Positions 8,019-15,958 of a stretch of DNA of 55,336 bases are shown one piece after another (positions within the stretch are counted from its first letter, which is position 1; the number at the start of each line of letters is the position of its first letter). The stretch covers positions 1 through 55,336 of the forward strand of contig JAHJQK010000034.1 of the NCBI GenBank assembly GCA_018819135.1. Reading direction: 5' to 3'. The notes under the pieces were generated by a model. That model had not been told where the DNA came from, made no database searches, and saw only the letters and a program-made list of their open reading frames with translations. Both the position numbers and the translations under genes were made by a program. This stretch comes from Pseudomonadota bacterium (GTDB lineage: Bacteria > Desulfobacterota > SM23-61).

Positions 8019-8423
8019 ATGAAAGTCGCCATTCCGATATTCGGCCCAAGGGTTTCCCCACGGTTCGACTGTGCTCCCAGCCTTCTCCTCTTAACATTGG
8101 AAAATGGGGAGGTGATTGACCGTAGGGAAATTTCCCTTACCCCCTTGGGTCTTGGGCAACGGGTGGAGAGACTCCGGGAGCTTAACATTGAGACCCTGAT
8201 CTGCGGCGGAATCGACGGCCAGTCGGCGCAGGTGTTGAAGGCCCATCAGATCCAGGTGACCGCCTGGGTTGCCGGGGAGGCGGAAGAGGCAATGAAATAT
8301 TACCTACGGGGGGAGTTGAAGTCCGGCTCGAACCTCTGTCCGGGAGTGGGGCGGAATCGTTATCGCCGGGGAAGACGTTCTCTTTGCAGGGAAAAAACAA
8401 AGCTCAGACAAAGGAGGGTGTGA
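8019..8423 (+). CDS. NifX/NifB-C-terminal-like (dinitrogenase FeMo-cofactor biosynthesis domain) protein
   Basis: About 134 residues from ATG 8019, which follows AGAGGG at a suitable distance; an upstream ATG at 7998 is possible. The N-terminus VAIPIFGPRVSPRFDCA and the core TLICGGIDG belong to the NifX/NafY/MTH1175 RNase-H-like fold that binds metal clusters or metalloclusters in transit. The last 30 residues are very basic and unlike the family. It overlaps the next, related gene by one base. No nitrogenase genes are nearby, so a general Fe-S or metal carrier role is more likely than nitrogen fixation. Confidence 0.75.
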   Translation: MKVAIPIFGPRVSPRFDCAPSLLLLTLENGEVIDRREISLTPLGLGQRVERLRELNIETLICGGIDGQSAQVLKAHQIQVTAWVAGEAEEAMKYYLRGELKSGSNLCPGVGRNRYRRGRRSLCREKTKLRQRRV

Positions 8424-8803
8424 TGCGTATTGCTTTTGCCAGTGAGGACAAAATGGGATTGGATGGGGAAGTCAGCATGCACTTTGGGAGGTGTCCGTAT
8501 TACACTTTTCTGGACCTGGACGGGGACCAAGTGCAAGCCTGTAAGATCGTGGATAATCCCTACTTCGAAAATCACGTTCCCGGAAAAGTCCCGGAATTCA
8601 TCCATTCCCAGAAAGCTGATGTGATGATCACGGGTGGGATGGGTCCCCGGGCCATCGAGTTTTTCGACGGGTATGGGATCGAGGCAGTCACCGGCGCTTT
8701 GGGCAAAATCAAAGATGTTTTGGAGGCCTATTTGCGGGGAGAGCTGCGCGGTGCTGGGGCATGCCATCACGACCATCCCGAAAGCTGCGGGCACCATGAA
8801 TAA
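8423..8803 (+). CDS. NifX-like protein with Cys/His-rich tail
   Basis: A 126-residue member of the same dinitrogenase cofactor-biosynthesis family. It starts at ATG 8423 (after AAGGAGGGTG), overlapping the TGA of the preceding gene. The body reads MRIAFASEDKMGLDGEVSMHFG, then MITGGMGPRAIEFF and LRGELRGAGAC. The tail HHDHPESCGHH is a likely metal-binding sequence. Known relatives bind or carry metal clusters in association with MinD/Mrp-type ATPases, which are encoded directly downstream. Confidence 0.85.
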   Translation: MRIAFASEDKMGLDGEVSMHFGRCPYYTFLDLDGDQVQACKIVDNPYFENHVPGKVPEFIHSQKADVMITGGMGPRAIEFFDGYGIEAVTGALGKIKDVLEAYLRGELRGAGACHHDHPESCGHHE

Positions 8804-8937
8804 GGATAAAGGCTGAAGGCTAAAGGATAAAGGCAAAGAAGAGTTTGGGATTTTTCTCTGCCTGTTTGTTCGCACAACTTTTTTCCCAATTTGCGCATAA
8901 CTCTATCTGTAAGCGCCAAAAAAAGGGGGGGGTTTCA

Positions 8938-9819
8938 ATGATCATTTCTGTAGCCAGTGGAAAGGGCGGGACGGGGAAGACTACTGTGGCGTTGAATTTG
9001 GCCTTCTCCCTGACGAATGTTCAGTTAATGGATTGTGATGTGGAAGAGCCGAACCTGCATCTTTTCCTTCCCCCCCAAGAGAGGCGAACAATCCCGGTGA
9101 CTCTTCCTGTGCCAGAAGTGGATGAAAAAAAGTGTACCCATTGTGGAAAATGCGCCGAAATCTGCCAGTTTAATGCCATCGCTGTGGTTAAAGACCAGGT
9201 CCTTATTTTTCCCGAAATCTGCCATGGATGCGGCGGATGTACTCTTCTTTGCCCCGTGCAGGCCATCCAGGAAACTCCCCGGGAAATTGGTTACATTCAG
9301 GAAGGGAATTATAATGGCCTTTCCTTCGTCCAGGGGGTTTTAAACGTGGGCGAGCCCATGCCAACTCCCATCATTCGCCAAGAGAAAGAGCTTATCAATA
9401 AGGACAAAACCGTAATCCTGGATTGTTCTCCAGGTACCTCTTGCCCGGTGATCGAAGGGGTTCGGGGAAGCGGTTTCTGCCTCCTGGTCACGGAGAACAC
9501 CCCTTTCGGACTGAATGACCTGGAGCTGGCCGTAGAGATGGTCAAGGCTCTTGGCATTCCCAGGGGAGTTTTCATCAATCAGGAAGACCTCGGGGATGGG
9601 AAACTGAGGGAATATTGCCAGAGAGAAAATATTCCCATCCTGGGAGGCCTGCCCCATGACCGCAGAATTGCTGAGGTCTATTCCCGGGGGGAGATCGTGG
9701 TGGAAGAATTGCCCGAATATCAACCTCTTTTCCATTCCCTTTTCCAAAGAATTCAAAAAATGATGATATTACACTCCCCTCCCCCGGCGGGAGGGGACAA
9801 AAGGGAGGGGGATGAATAA
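8938..9819 (+). CDS. MinD/ParA-type P-loop ATPase with inserted 2x[4Fe-4S] ferredoxin domain (first copy)
   Basis: 293 residues from ATG 8938, preceded by a strong purine tract (AAAAAAAGGGGGGGG). The deviant Walker A SGKGGTGKTT is at residues 7-16. An inserted ferredoxin domain at about residues 60-105 carries CTHCGKCAEIC and CHGCGGCTLLC. Proteins of this kind occur in pairs in anaerobes next to NifX-like proteins and are thought to load or shuttle Fe-S clusters. The last residues (SPPPAGGDKREGDE) are encoded by a GC-rich inverted repeat that also supplies the stop codon region. Confidence 0.88.
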   Translation: MIISVASGKGGTGKTTVALNLAFSLTNVQLMDCDVEEPNLHLFLPPQERRTIPVTLPVPEVDEKKCTHCGKCAEICQFNAIAVVKDQVLIFPEICHGCGGCTLLCPVQAIQETPREIGYIQEGNYNGLSFVQGVLNVGEPMPTPIIRQEKELINKDKTVILDCSPGTSCPVIEGVRGSGFCLLVTENTPFGLNDLELAVEMVKALGIPRGVFINQEDLGDGKLREYCQRENIPILGGLPHDRRIAEVYSRGEIVVEELPEYQPLFHSLFQRIQKMMILHSPPPAGGDKREGDE

Positions 9820-9885
9820 AGGAATGAAATTTTTTGAGTCTTCACCCTCACCCCGCCCTCTCCCGTCAAGGGAGAGGGAGTATTT
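9771..9885 (+). repeat. GC-rich inverted repeats (CCCTC/GAGGG family), including a terminator-like hairpin
   Basis: The first unit, CCCCTCCC...GGGAGGGG, overlaps the 3' end of the upstream ATPase gene. The second, at 9856-9878, is a perfect 9-bp stem CCCTCTCCC/GGGAGAGGG with loop GTCAA followed by TATTTTT, and could act as a terminator. Related copies lie at 12441-12493 and 49545-49597. Confidence 0.7.
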
Positions 9886-9933
9886 TTGACTTTTTAGGAG
9901 ACCAGCAAAAAATCGTTTTCAGCCGGAGTCAAG

Positions 9934-10485
9934 ATGGATTGGAAAGAACTTTATAGACAAAAGGACAGCGAAGGATCAGCCTTTTATGAGCCAGTCGTTT
10001 ATACAGGAAAAGCCATAGAGCACTTCCGCAACCCCCGAAACGTGGGCCAGTTAGAGAGACCGGATGGGAAGGGGGCCTTCGGAGACCCCACCTGCGGCGA
10101 TTACGTCGAAGTGACCATTCGGGTGGATGGAAAAGAAGACCGGCTGGAGGATGTGAAATTTCTCATCCAGGGCTGCGCCGGGGCCATCTCTACTTCCAGC
10201 GTGATGACCGAGCTGGCCATCGGGAAAACCCTCAACGAGGCCCTCTCTCTTACAGACGATGATATTATTGACGCCCTGGGCGGACTGCCGCGGAAAAAGA
10301 AGCACTGTTCCCTTCTCGGCCTCCAGGCGCTGCAGCAGGCCATCGGAGATTATCTCTTCAAAAAGCTCTTGTTCCGGGAGGGGATCGTAAAGACCGAGGA
10401 AGAATACGAGAGCCTGAAAGCCAAGCAGGGGTTTGTTTTCCAGGCCCATTCGTGCGATGGAAGCTGCGAGGAGGAGAAGCCATGA
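9934..10485 (+). CDS. IscU/NifU-N-like Fe-S scaffold protein with C-terminal extension
   Basis: 183 residues. An AIEHFRNPRNVGQLERPDG start and three conserved cysteines (TCGDYVEV, IQGCAGA, KKHCSLLG) define the IscU scaffold fold. Beyond the domain (about residue 135) there is a 45-residue extension ending HSCDGSCEEEKP, with two extra cysteines. Scaffold proteins assemble [2Fe-2S]/[4Fe-4S] clusters before transfer. The stop overlaps the next ATPase gene by four bases, linking scaffold and ATPase. Confidence 0.88.
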   Translation: MDWKELYRQKDSEGSAFYEPVVYTGKAIEHFRNPRNVGQLERPDGKGAFGDPTCGDYVEVTIRVDGKEDRLEDVKFLIQGCAGAISTSSVMTELAIGKTLNEALSLTDDDIIDALGGLPRKKKHCSLLGLQALQQAIGDYLFKKLLFREGIVKTEEEYESLKAKQGFVFQAHSCDGSCEEEKP

Positions 10486-11390
10486 AGCAGATTACGGTGA
10501 TCAGCGGGAAAGGGGGGACAGGCAAAACGACCATTGTGGCCTCTCTGGCTACGCTGGTCAAAAAAGCGGTCCTGGCCGATGCGGACGTGGATGCGGCCGA
10601 CCTCCATCTCCTCCTGAAACCGCAGATTCAGCGGCGGGAGCCGTTTTTCGCTTCCAAAATGGCGGTGATTAACCCGGAGCGGTGTGATGGATGCCAGAAA
10701 TGCCGGGAGGTCTGCCGCTTCGGAGCCATCGTGGATCTGAAAGTGGACCCGATCGCTTGTGAGGGCTGCGGAGTGTGTCTCCACATCTGTCCGGCCGGGG
10801 CGATCACTTTAAAAGAGGTGCAGAGCGGGGAATGGTTTATCTCCAAAACACGGTATGGGCCGATGGTCCACGCCAAACTCGGAGTGGCCCAGGAGAATTC
10901 GGGGAAGCTGGTGACCCTGGTTCGGAAAGAAGCATGTCGAATCGCCCAGGAAGGCGGGTATTCTCTGGTTCTCATCGATGGCCCCCCGGGAATCGGCTGT
11001 CCGGTCATTGCATCTCTTGGGGGAGTGGACGCAGCGCTGGCGGTTACCGAACCTTCTCTCTCCGGGATTCATGACCTGAAGAGAGTTTTAGAGGTCTGCC
11101 GCCATTTTCGCGTTCCTGCCTGGGTTTGTGTCAACAAAGCGGATATCAACCCAGAGAATACGGAGAGAATAAGAGAATTCTGTCAACAAGAAGGGACGCC
11201 GGTGATCGGGGAAATCCCCTTTGACCCCATCGTCACCAAAGCCATGGTTTATGCGAGCACGGTTGTGGAGTATACCGGCGGCAAGGTGAGTAATGAAATC
11301 AAAAAAATGTGGATGCGGCTGGAGCGTTCCCTGGGTTATCCCCTGGACCTAAAGGAAACCTCCAGCGAGGGGAGAACTCTCAATCCTTAA
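10482..11390 (+). CDS. MinD/ParA-type P-loop ATPase with inserted ferredoxin domain (second copy)
   Basis: 302 residues from ATG 10482, which overlaps the IscU-like stop (ATGA). Walker A is SGKGGTGKTT. The ferredoxin insert has CDGCQKCREVC and CEGCGVCLHIC. It resembles the upstream copy at 8938 and presumably acts with it as a heterodimer in Fe-S or metal-cluster transfer. That pairing is known for relatives; the substrate here is not evident. Confidence 0.88.
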   Translation: MKQITVISGKGGTGKTTIVASLATLVKKAVLADADVDAADLHLLLKPQIQRREPFFASKMAVINPERCDGCQKCREVCRFGAIVDLKVDPIACEGCGVCLHICPAGAITLKEVQSGEWFISKTRYGPMVHAKLGVAQENSGKLVTLVRKEACRIAQEGGYSLVLIDGPPGIGCPVIASLGGVDAALAVTEPSLSGIHDLKRVLEVCRHFRVPAWVCVNKADINPENTERIREFCQQEGTPVIGEIPFDPIVTKAMVYASTVVEYTGGKVSNEIKKMWMRLERSLGYPLDLKETSSEGRTLNP

Positions 11391-11467
11391 AGGTACGATA
11401 CTAAAATTTTTTCAAACTGTAGGTACTTTAATTAAATACTTTAAACACTGCGTATGAAGGAGAAGTG

Positions 11468-12433
11468 ATGGACGAAAAGAAAAAATGTGATTCTTCCCAG
11501 GATTGCCAATCCTGCAACCAGGAAGCAAGTTGTTCAGAGGATGAGAAGCAGGCGCAAAAGGAGCGTTTGCTCAAGGAGAAACTTTCCCACATCGAGCACA
11601 AATTGATGGTCATGAGTGGCAAGGGAGGGGTGGGCAAGAGCACCGTAGCGGCTAACTTAGCGGTGAGCTTTGCGCGCAAAGGATACGAGGTGGGGATCTT
11701 GGACGCCGATGTCCACGGGCCGAATATTCCCAAGATGCTGGGGCTGGGCAATGAGAAAATGATCGGCACCCCCCAGGGAATTCTCCCCATCCCCTTTTAT
11801 CCGAATCTGAAGGTTGTATCCATGGCCTTCTTGCTGCCTAACTCCGATGCCCCGGTGGTCTGGAGAGGCCCGTTGAAGCACGGGGTCTTCCAGCAATTTT
11901 TAGGGGAAGTGGAATGGGGCGATTTAGATTACCTCATCGTCGATCTGCCCCCGGGAACCGGGGATGAGCCTTTGTCCATCGCTCACCTGATCGGCCAGGT
12001 GGATGGGTCGGTTATCGTAACCACCCCGCAGGAAGTTGCCTTGCTGGATTCTCGAAAGGCTGTGGTCTTCAGCCGAATGGTTCACGTGCCCGTAGTGGGC
12101 ATTGTGGAAAACATGAGCGGGTTCAAATGTCCTCATTGCGGGAATGAGATTGACTTATTCAAAATCGGGGGCGGAGAGAAGGCCGCCATCGAACTCCAGG
12201 TTCCTTTCCTGGGTCGGATTCCTATCGACCCGGAGATCGTCCAAAACTGCGATCAAGGGAAACCCTTCGTGGCGGCGAACCCGGATTCTCCTGCAGCCAA
12301 GGCCTTCAGTGAAATCACGGACCGGGTTGAAGAATTCGTAAATCACCGAGGAAAGGCAGGGGAAAAACCTTTATCTTCCCAGAAGGAAGAGAAACCGGGT
12401 CGATTTTCCAAGCTTAAAGAAATGCTGAGGTAA
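11468..12433 (+). CDS. mrp: Mrp/NBP35 (ApbC) Fe-S cluster carrier ATPase
   Basis: About 321 residues. ATG 11468 follows AAGGAGAAG; GTG at 11465 would add one residue. The N-terminus is rich in Cys ([10 protein letters not shown]...SC), as in Nbp35-type proteins. Walker A is [10 protein letters not shown], followed by [22 protein letters not shown] and the C-terminal CPHCG pair that bridges an Fe-S cluster in the homodimer. It carries [4Fe-4S] clusters to apoproteins. It is third in a series of MinD-family genes here. Confidence 0.93.
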   Translation: MDEKKKCDSSQDCQSCNQEASCSEDEKQAQKERLLKEKLSHIEHKLMVMSGKGGVGKSTVAANLAVSFARKGYEVGILDADVHGPNIPKMLGLGNEKMIGTPQGILPIPFYPNLKVVSMAFLLPNSDAPVVWRGPLKHGVFQQFLGEVEWGDLDYLIVDLPPGTGDEPLSIAHLIGQVDGSVIVTTPQEVALLDSRKAVVFSRMVHVPVVGIVENMSGFKCPHCGNEIDLFKIGGGEKAAIELQVPFLGRIPIDPEIVQNCDQGKPFVAANPDSPAAKAFSEITDRVEEFVNHRGKAGEKPLSSQKEEKPGRFSKLKEMLR

Positions 12434-12440
12434 GCCTATT

Positions 12441-12493
12441 CCCCTCGCTTTCCCCTCTCCCCCAAGCAGGGGAGATGGTTAGGGTGAGGGGTT
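12441..12493 (+). repeat. GC-rich inverted repeat (CCCTC/GAGGG family)
   Basis: CCCCTCTCCCCC...AGGGGAG with flanking CCCCTC...GGGTGAGGGG, in the gap between mrp and the DUF5320 gene. Same family as 9856-9878 and 49545-49597. Confidence 0.65.
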
Positions 12494-12510
12494 GGAAGGA
12501 GGTAAATAAA

Positions 12511-12870
12511 ATGTATTACGGACGTGGAATGGGAAGAGGTATGGGAAGAGGCTATGGTGGGGGAATGGGATTTGGTTTCAGGGGATCTTCGCCCCCGTGG
12601 CCTTATGTGGGAATTGGCCGAGGAGGCCTGCCGCGATGCTGGGCTTATGGGGGCTATGGCTTGCCCGCCACGCGATATGCCCCCCAGGCGGCTCCCTTCT
12701 ATCCGGGTCTCGGGACATATGGGGGAGGACCTTATGGTGCCCCTTCCTCTCCCCAGGAAGAAGTGCGCTTCCTGAAAGACCAAGCTGAGATGCTCCGTGG
12801 GGAGATCGATGCGATAGACGCCCGCCTAAAGGAGTTGGAGAAGGAAAAGACCCAGGGAGGTGAGACATGA
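12511..12870 (+). CDS. DUF5320-like Gly/Arg/Tyr-rich small protein with C-terminal coiled coil
   Basis: 119 residues from ATG 12511, behind a good GGAAGGAGG site. The first 85 residues are low-complexity, with repeated GMGRG, GGYG and PYG units. The last 35 residues (EEVRFLKDQAEMLRGEIDAI...) form a short coiled coil. DUF5320 proteins are regularly found beside NifX-like and Mrp/MinD proteins in anaerobes; the function is unknown. It overlaps the next gene by four bases. Confidence 0.75.
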   Translation: MYYGRGMGRGMGRGYGGGMGFGFRGSSPPWPYVGIGRGGLPRCWAYGGYGLPATRYAPQAAPFYPGLGTYGGGPYGAPSSPQEEVRFLKDQAEMLRGEIDAIDARLKELEKEKTQGGET

Positions 12871-13427
12871 AAGTCTGTATCACCTCCACAGGCCCCGGAC
12901 TGGATTCCGAAATGGATCCCCGTTTTGGCCGCTGCCAGTACTTCCTCTTCGTAGACCTGGAAACTCTGGGTTGTGAAGCGGTGGAAAACCCCAATATAGG
13001 AGCGGCCGGGGGCGCAGGGATCCAATCCGCCCAGCTTGTAGCCAAAAAAGGGGTTGAAGCCTTGATCACCGGGCAGGTGGGACCCAATGCTTTCACCACT
13101 CTCCAGGCGGCCGGGATAAAGATTCTTACCGGGGCTTCGGGTAAGGTTCGAGAGGTTTTGGAGAAATACCAAAAAGGCCAGATATCTTCTTCTGCCCAGG
13201 GTCCAACTGTGCAGGCCCACTTCGGAATGGGGAAGGGCGGTGGGATGGGAAGAGGAATGGGGCGTGGCATGGGGATGGGCAGAGGCTTTCAACCTCCCTC
13301 CCCTTCCCCGCCTCCACCCGCTGCACCTCAAGAAGAGCTTCAAGCCCTTAAAGATCAGTCCCGGCAACTAAAAGAGCAACTGGACCGGATTATGGAAAAG
13401 ATTGAAAGACTGGAAACAAAAAAGTAA
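12867..13427 (+). CDS. NifX-like domain fused to GMGRG repeats and a coiled coil
   Basis: 186 residues. Residues 1-110 are a NifX/MTH1175 fold (CITSTGPGLDSEMDPRFG, then LITGQVGPNAF). Residues about 120-140 are (GMGRG)n repeats like those of the upstream DUF5320-like protein. A Pro-rich linker and a final coiled coil (LKDQSRQLKEQLDRIMEK) complete it. It therefore joins in one chain the two parts seen in separate neighbouring genes, which suggests that they interact. Confidence 0.82.
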   Translation: MKVCITSTGPGLDSEMDPRFGRCQYFLFVDLETLGCEAVENPNIGAAGGAGIQSAQLVAKKGVEALITGQVGPNAFTTLQAAGIKILTGASGKVREVLEKYQKGQISSSAQGPTVQAHFGMGKGGGMGRGMGRGMGMGRGFQPPSPSPPPPAAPQEELQALKDQSRQLKEQLDRIMEKIERLETKK

Positions 13428-13505
13428 ATTGTGAGCAGTTGGCTTTTTACAACTCACAACTCACACCTTACAACTTACAGTCTTATTTTAAAAAAGGAGG
13501 TAAAA

Positions 13506-13751
13506 ATGCCAAGAGGAGATGGAACCGGACCTCCCGGGGGAACCGGTCGTGGAACGGGAAAGGGAATGGGCCGGGGACGAGGTGCGGGAGGCGGTTCAAG
13601 AGCCGGAAGGATGGGAGGGGCGAGAGCCGGTGCCGGCCCGGCCGGGGAATGTCTCTGTCCAAAATGCGGCACCACAATCCCCCATCAGGCCGCCGTACCC
13701 TGTTTTCAGGTCAGTTGCCCAAGCTGCGGCACTAAGATGGTTAGAAAGTAA
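13506..13751 (+). CDS. Gly/Arg-rich protein with C-terminal zinc ribbon
   Basis: 81 residues from ATG 13506, after AAAAAAGGAGG. The first 50 residues are Gly/Arg-rich (GTGRGTGKGMGRGRG). The C-terminus has two CxxC pairs (CPKCGTTIPH and CPSCGTKM) that form a small zinc or Fe-S ribbon. The low-complexity style matches the two previous genes, so it probably belongs to the same cluster. Function unknown. Confidence 0.7.
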   Translation: MPRGDGTGPPGGTGRGTGKGMGRGRGAGGGSRAGRMGGARAGAGPAGECLCPKCGTTIPHQAAVPCFQVSCPSCGTKMVRK

Positions 13752-13772
13752 AATAATCCGAAGGGGAAAAAG

Positions 13773-14600
13773 ATGGAAACGGAAAAGAAAATAGAAGAAA
13801 GAAAAGAAATTTCCGAGAGGTTCATGAATTTCCTTCGTTTAAGAACTTTGCCGGTGGGGGTCAAGCTGCTAAAAGACCCGAAAGAATTGCCCCCGGGCTG
13901 TGAAATTCTGGACGAACCTCTGACTTTCTGCCAGTTCGTTACGTACGCCAGAGTCTACGGGCGGACCTTGGGAGTCAGCCAGGAAAACCAGGTTTGCGCC
14001 ATTGCCAAGGGGAATTTGGGATTTGCCGATTTCCCCGCAGGATTGGCCAAAAGATTCGCCATCGTAAGGACTTCCACCGGCGAGGCTTTTGAAAAGATTT
14101 TGAAGACGGGGTTGCGTATAGAACCGGGAAGATTTCAAGCGGCTTTAGTGGCTCCTCTGGAAGCCATTCCTATCGATCCGGACGTGATCCTCCTTTTTGC
14201 CGATGGGGCGCAGATGACCCGCCTCATCTACGCGTCTACCTATCAAACCGGGGAGCGCTTGAATATCAACACGGCCGCGGAGTGCGGCACTTGCGGGGAA
14301 GGGGTGGCGGCGGCATTCAAGAAAGATAAACCGACGGTCTCTTTTCCCTGCTATGGAACTCGCCGCTTCGCCCTGGCTGAGGACAACGAGTTGATCTTTT
14401 CTTTTCCTTTCCATCATGCGGCTGAAATTCTCAGGGGATTGGCAATGACCGACAAGGGTGGTTTTAAGTATCCCATCCTCCAGCAGCTCTCTTCACCCAA
14501 ACCTCCGGCTCTTTATCGCATTCGCGAAGCAGACCCCCCGGAGGAATATTTCGCCAACCTTCGCCGGCTGGAAGAGGAAGCAAAAAAGAAAAATGGATAA
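13773..14600 (+). CDS. DUF169 family protein
   Basis: 275 residues with the family pattern LRTLPVGVKLLKDPKELP, then FCQFVTYARVYG and AECGTCGEGVAAAF. Conserved cysteines are at TFCQF, QVCAIAKG and CGTC. DUF169 proteins are common in anaerobes beside metal- or radical-dependent enzymes; no reaction is established. The stop overlaps the following radical SAM gene by eight bases. Confidence 0.82.
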   Translation: METEKKIEERKEISERFMNFLRLRTLPVGVKLLKDPKELPPGCEILDEPLTFCQFVTYARVYGRTLGVSQENQVCAIAKGNLGFADFPAGLAKRFAIVRTSTGEAFEKILKTGLRIEPGRFQAALVAPLEAIPIDPDVILLFADGAQMTRLIYASTYQTGERLNINTAAECGTCGEGVAAAFKKDKPTVSFPCYGTRRFALAEDNELIFSFPFHHAAEILRGLAMTDKGGFKYPILQQLSSPKPPALYRIREADPPEEYFANLRRLEEEAKKKNG

Positions 14601-15603
14601 AAAATCAAATGAACAAATTTTGCATGCCAATTATGTCTTCGGCCCCGTTCCCTCACGGCGGTTGGGAAGATCATTGGGAATCGACCTGGTTCCCCTCAAG
14701 ACCTGCACATATGACTGCATTTACTGTCAGCTCGGCCGGACCACGAACCAGACCCTCGAGCGCAAACCCTATGTGTCTGGAAAACTGGTTATCAAGCAGC
14801 TCCAAGAAAAGCTGCCCGCCCTTGCAGCTCCTCCGGATTACATTACCTTCTCTGGCTCCGGCGAGCCGACCTTAAATCCGGACATCGGAGGGGTGATTAA
14901 AGAGATTAAAAAGCTAACAGAGATTCCCATTGCTGTTTTGACCAACGGATCGCTGCTCCATTTGGAACCCGTTCGAAGGGCCCTGCTGTCTGCTGACCTG
15001 ATCATTCCTTCTCTGGATGCGGCCAGTCCCGCTCTTTTCCGATTCATCGATCGGCCCCATCATTCCTTGCATTTGAGTCAGACCCTGCAGGGGTTAAGAG
15101 AATTCCGCCGGGAATACTCCGGCCAGATATGGCTGGAGGTTATGCTCTGCGGAGGGATGAACGATGAACCGAAAGAGATCAAAAGGCTGCGAGAGGAGAT
15201 TGAAAAGATAGGTCCCGACCGGATTCAACTGAACACCGTCGTCCGCCCACCAGCCGAGGAATTTGCCTATCCCTTAAGTCCGGAACGGCTGGAGGAAATC
15301 CGTGCGCTGTTTGCGGGTCGAGCCGAGATTTTACCCCAGGCGTGCCCGGCCCAGCCCGGCAAAGTATACGGCAAGATCGATCATGAAATCCTTTCCCTGT
15401 TGGAAAGGAGGCCCTGTTCGTTTGAAGACTTATCATTGGCCTTCGGAATATCCGGAGATAAACTGGGAAATTGCTTGAAAAAACTCAGAAATATAGGGGC
15501 CATCGATTTTTACGTTCACAACCACACAGTTTTTTACAAAGCCTTAAGGAAAGCTGAGAAAGATTGCACCATTGCAAGGAGATCAAACCATGCCCATCTA
15601 TGA
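14593..15603 (+). CDS. Radical SAM protein (MoaA-like)
   Basis: About 336 residues from ATG 14593. The cluster-binding motif CTYDCIYCQLG (CxxxCxxC) lies at about residues 39-49, followed by FSGSGEPTLNPD, the glycine-rich SAM-binding segment. The family often starts VFGPVPSRRLGRSLGID, as here. A small C-terminal winged-helix-like segment follows (LLERRPCSFEDLSLAFG). The substrate is unknown. It lies between DUF169 and FmdB genes. Confidence 0.87.
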   Translation: MDKKSNEQILHANYVFGPVPSRRLGRSLGIDLVPLKTCTYDCIYCQLGRTTNQTLERKPYVSGKLVIKQLQEKLPALAAPPDYITFSGSGEPTLNPDIGGVIKEIKKLTEIPIAVLTNGSLLHLEPVRRALLSADLIIPSLDAASPALFRFIDRPHHSLHLSQTLQGLREFRREYSGQIWLEVMLCGGMNDEPKEIKRLREEIEKIGPDRIQLNTVVRPPAEEFAYPLSPERLEEIRALFAGRAEILPQACPAQPGKVYGKIDHEILSLLERRPCSFEDLSLAFGISGDKLGNCLKKLRNIGAIDFYVHNHTVFYKALRKAEKDCTIARRSNHAHL

Positions 15604-15832
15604 GTACCGCTGTCCGGCCTGCGGGGGGGTTTCGGAAATCTGGGAGGGGGTTGGGACGCGCCATGACCCCCTCCGGTGCAAGAACTGCGGAGGAAACGAT
15701 TTAGAAAAGGTCCTTTCGGTTTCCCATCCAGTTAAAAACCCCCGGCCGAAAGGCTCCACCTGCTGCGGGCGGGAAGAGCGTTGTGATAAGCCCCCATGTT
15801 CTTCCGGGAGCTCATCCTGCCGGAAGGGGTAA
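15590..15832 (+). CDS. FmdB-type zinc ribbon protein
   Basis: 80 residues from ATG 15590, behind AAGGAG. The start MPIYEYRCPACGG with a second pair CKNCGG is the FmdB/regulatory zinc-ribbon signature. The tail is cysteine-rich (CCGREERCDKPPC). It overlaps the radical SAM gene by 14 bases. FmdB-like proteins are linked to regulation of metalloenzymes, but no direct activity is known. Confidence 0.88.
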   Translation: MPIYEYRCPACGGVSEIWEGVGTRHDPLRCKNCGGNDLEKVLSVSHPVKNPRPKGSTCCGREERCDKPPCSSGSSSCRKG

Positions 15833-15958
15833 AAACCATTTCCTATCAGGGGAACGATGGACCTTTTTCAGTGAAACAGAAATAGGGGTTCTGGTCCTCG
15901 CCCCGAACTCTTCCCCCGCCCCTATAGCGTAAGCATAGAGATCGTTGATTGGAAATGA

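Noticed and set aside
8019..8803. Nitrogen fixation genes
   Set aside because: NifX-like folds occur widely outside nitrogenase; no nifHDK, nifB or nifE/N is in the window.
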